Origin: Tindallia californiensis
GTDB lineage: Bacteria; Bacillota; Clostridia; Peptostreptococcales; Tindalliaceae
Direction of reading: 5' to 3'
Length of the DNA stretch: 64,000 nucleotides
Assembly (NCBI RefSeq): GCF_900107405.1
Contig: NZ_FNPV01000006.1
Span: 62,001-126,000, forward strand
The position numbers and the translations under genes were made by a program. Positions within the stretch are counted from its first letter, which is position 1; every line of letters starts with the position of its first letter. The notes beneath the pieces are model-generated. The model saw nothing but the letters and a program-made list of their open reading frames with translations, was not told the DNA's origin and did no database searches. Shown here piece by piece: positions 63,149 to 64,000 of the stretch.

Positions 63149-64000
63149 GGTCCATCGATTCCTTTCTGAAATTTAATAACGGCTTTTACAATATCCGCCT
63201 TTTGTTTTGAACTGGAATCCATGGCTTCCGGCACCTCTTCAAAATCAAAAATGTCCGTCACAATACCCTCCAGATTAATTTTTCCGCTACTGGCTGCATC
63301 AATGGCCATGGGATAGATGTGTCGATATCTGAATACGGTCTTGAAAGTCAGTTCTTTATCCAAAGCTACATTCATTTCCAGGCTCATTTTTTCAGAAGAG
63401 CTATACCCAACCAGCACCATCCGTGCCCCTTTTTTCACGCTATGAATCATCTGATTAACCGTTATTTCACTTCCTGCTGTATCAATAGCCAGATCACACC
63501 CTTTTCCATCCGTCAGCTCCATGATTTTTTGAAGCGCATCTTCCTCAGCGCCATTGATCACATGGGTAGCGCCTAGTTCCTTTGCCTTTTCTAACCGTTT
63601 TGACAAAACGTCCACTACAATCACTCTGTTAACACCTTTATAGATTAACGCAAGCATGGTCACTAATCCGATGGCTCCGGCACCTGTTACTACCACCGTT
63701 TGCCCAGCTTCTGCTTTCCCTAAGTTAACCGCATGCATGCCTACGGCCAAAGGTTCAATCAAAGCACCTGTCAGGGTAGATACCCGTTCCGGCAGCTTAA
63801 AGCATAAATCCGCTTTATGACTTACATATTCCTGAAACACCCCATCGTAAGGAGGCGTTGCAAAAAATTCTACTTCTGCACATAAATTGTAGGTTCCTTT
63901 TTTACAGAAATCACATGTGCCACAAGTAATTCCTGGTTCTAAGGCTACTTTATCTCCCTTGGACAAATGATGAACGTTTTTTCCTATTTCTACCACTCTA
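63145..64000 (-). CDS. Zinc-dependent sorbitol/xylitol dehydrogenase-like enzyme (5' end outside window)
   Basis: Partial: the frame is open to the window edge and the first visible residues (VVEIGKNVHHLSKGDKV) are about 70 residues into a normal protein. Medium-chain dehydrogenase: structural-zinc cluster CGTCDFCKKGTYNLC, catalytic-zinc Glu in GALIEPLAVGMHAV, NAD fold VVTGAGAIGLVTMLAL. FFATPPYDGVFQEYV is characteristic of sorbitol/xylitol dehydrogenases. Coupled to the downstream PfkB kinase. Confidence 0.88.
   Translation of the reverse strand, partial: RVVEIGKNVHHLSKGDKVALEPGITCGTCDFCKKGTYNLCAEVEFFATPPYDGVFQEYVSHKADLCFKLPERVSTLTGALIEPLAVGMHAVNLGKAEAGQTVVVTGAGAIGLVTMLALIYKGVNRVIVVDVLSKRLEKAKELGATHVINGAEEDALQKIMELTDGKGCDLAIDTAGSEITVNQMIHSVKKGARMVLVGYSSSEKMSLEMNVALDKELTFKTVFRYRHIYPMAIDAASSGKINLEGIVTDIFDFEEVPEAMDSSSKQKADIVKAVIKFQKGIDGP

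Overview
The window looks like a piece of a low-to-moderate GC anaerobic Firmicute, most likely a Clostridia member, possibly haloalkaliphilic. The clues are the AT-rich Clostridium/Bacillus-like promoters, many TTG/GTG starts with strong GGAGG sites, SLH wall anchoring, very acidic exported proteins, a UPF0597 cysteine desulfidase, an AspT-type exchanger beside sucCD, and a Pst/ECF/BrnQ transporter set. Genus is not assignable from sequence alone. No rRNA, tRNA or CRISPR array was seen.

Layout. 1-9.4 kb: tail of a BceS-like histidine kinase, selO, helD behind a leader terminator, an MFS carrier, two small membrane proteins facing a 270-bp inverted-repeat element, a diguanylate cyclase and a metallo-hydrolase. 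9.4-17.1 kb: an AbgT/M20 cassette for N-acyl (aminobenzoyl-glutamate-like) amino acids with an unusual regulator, flanked by an IS-end-like inverted repeat and an IS21 istA lacking istB. 17.2-23.1 kb: an oligopeptide ABC importer whose binding protein appears circularly permuted. 23.5-27.5 kb: HAD protein plus pstBACS. 27.6-31.1 kb: a NarL-type regulator and kinase with an extra sensor that has lost its kinase parts. 31.2-33.8 kb: YegP-like, stalk-domain and lipoprotein genes.

33.9-52.4 kb is one continuous minus-strand block and the highlight. A cobalamin riboswitch leads into a PduO-type cobalamin adenosyltransferase, a DUF2292 mini-gene, an AspT-like exchanger and sucCD. A 124-nt hairpin follows. 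Then comes a 3104-residue SLH surface protein with two prenyltransferase-like alpha/alpha domains and two DUF4430 domains, the two folds that make up animal intrinsic factor and transcobalamin. Next is a membrane-tethered DUF4430 protein on a charged stalk, then EcfT, a fused EcfA-EcfA ATPase and an S component. My reading is a surface-to-membrane capture-and-import chain, probably for a corrinoid, next to the riboswitch-controlled cobalamin activation operon.

52.4-64 kb: cysteine desulfidase, a GntR/ABC (YtrA-like) operon, galE, an Asp/Glu racemase-like protein, ahcY, brnQ, and a PfkB sugar kinase with a sorbitol-dehydrogenase-like enzyme cut by the window end. Many gene starts were set from ribosome binding sites rather than from the longest open frame.
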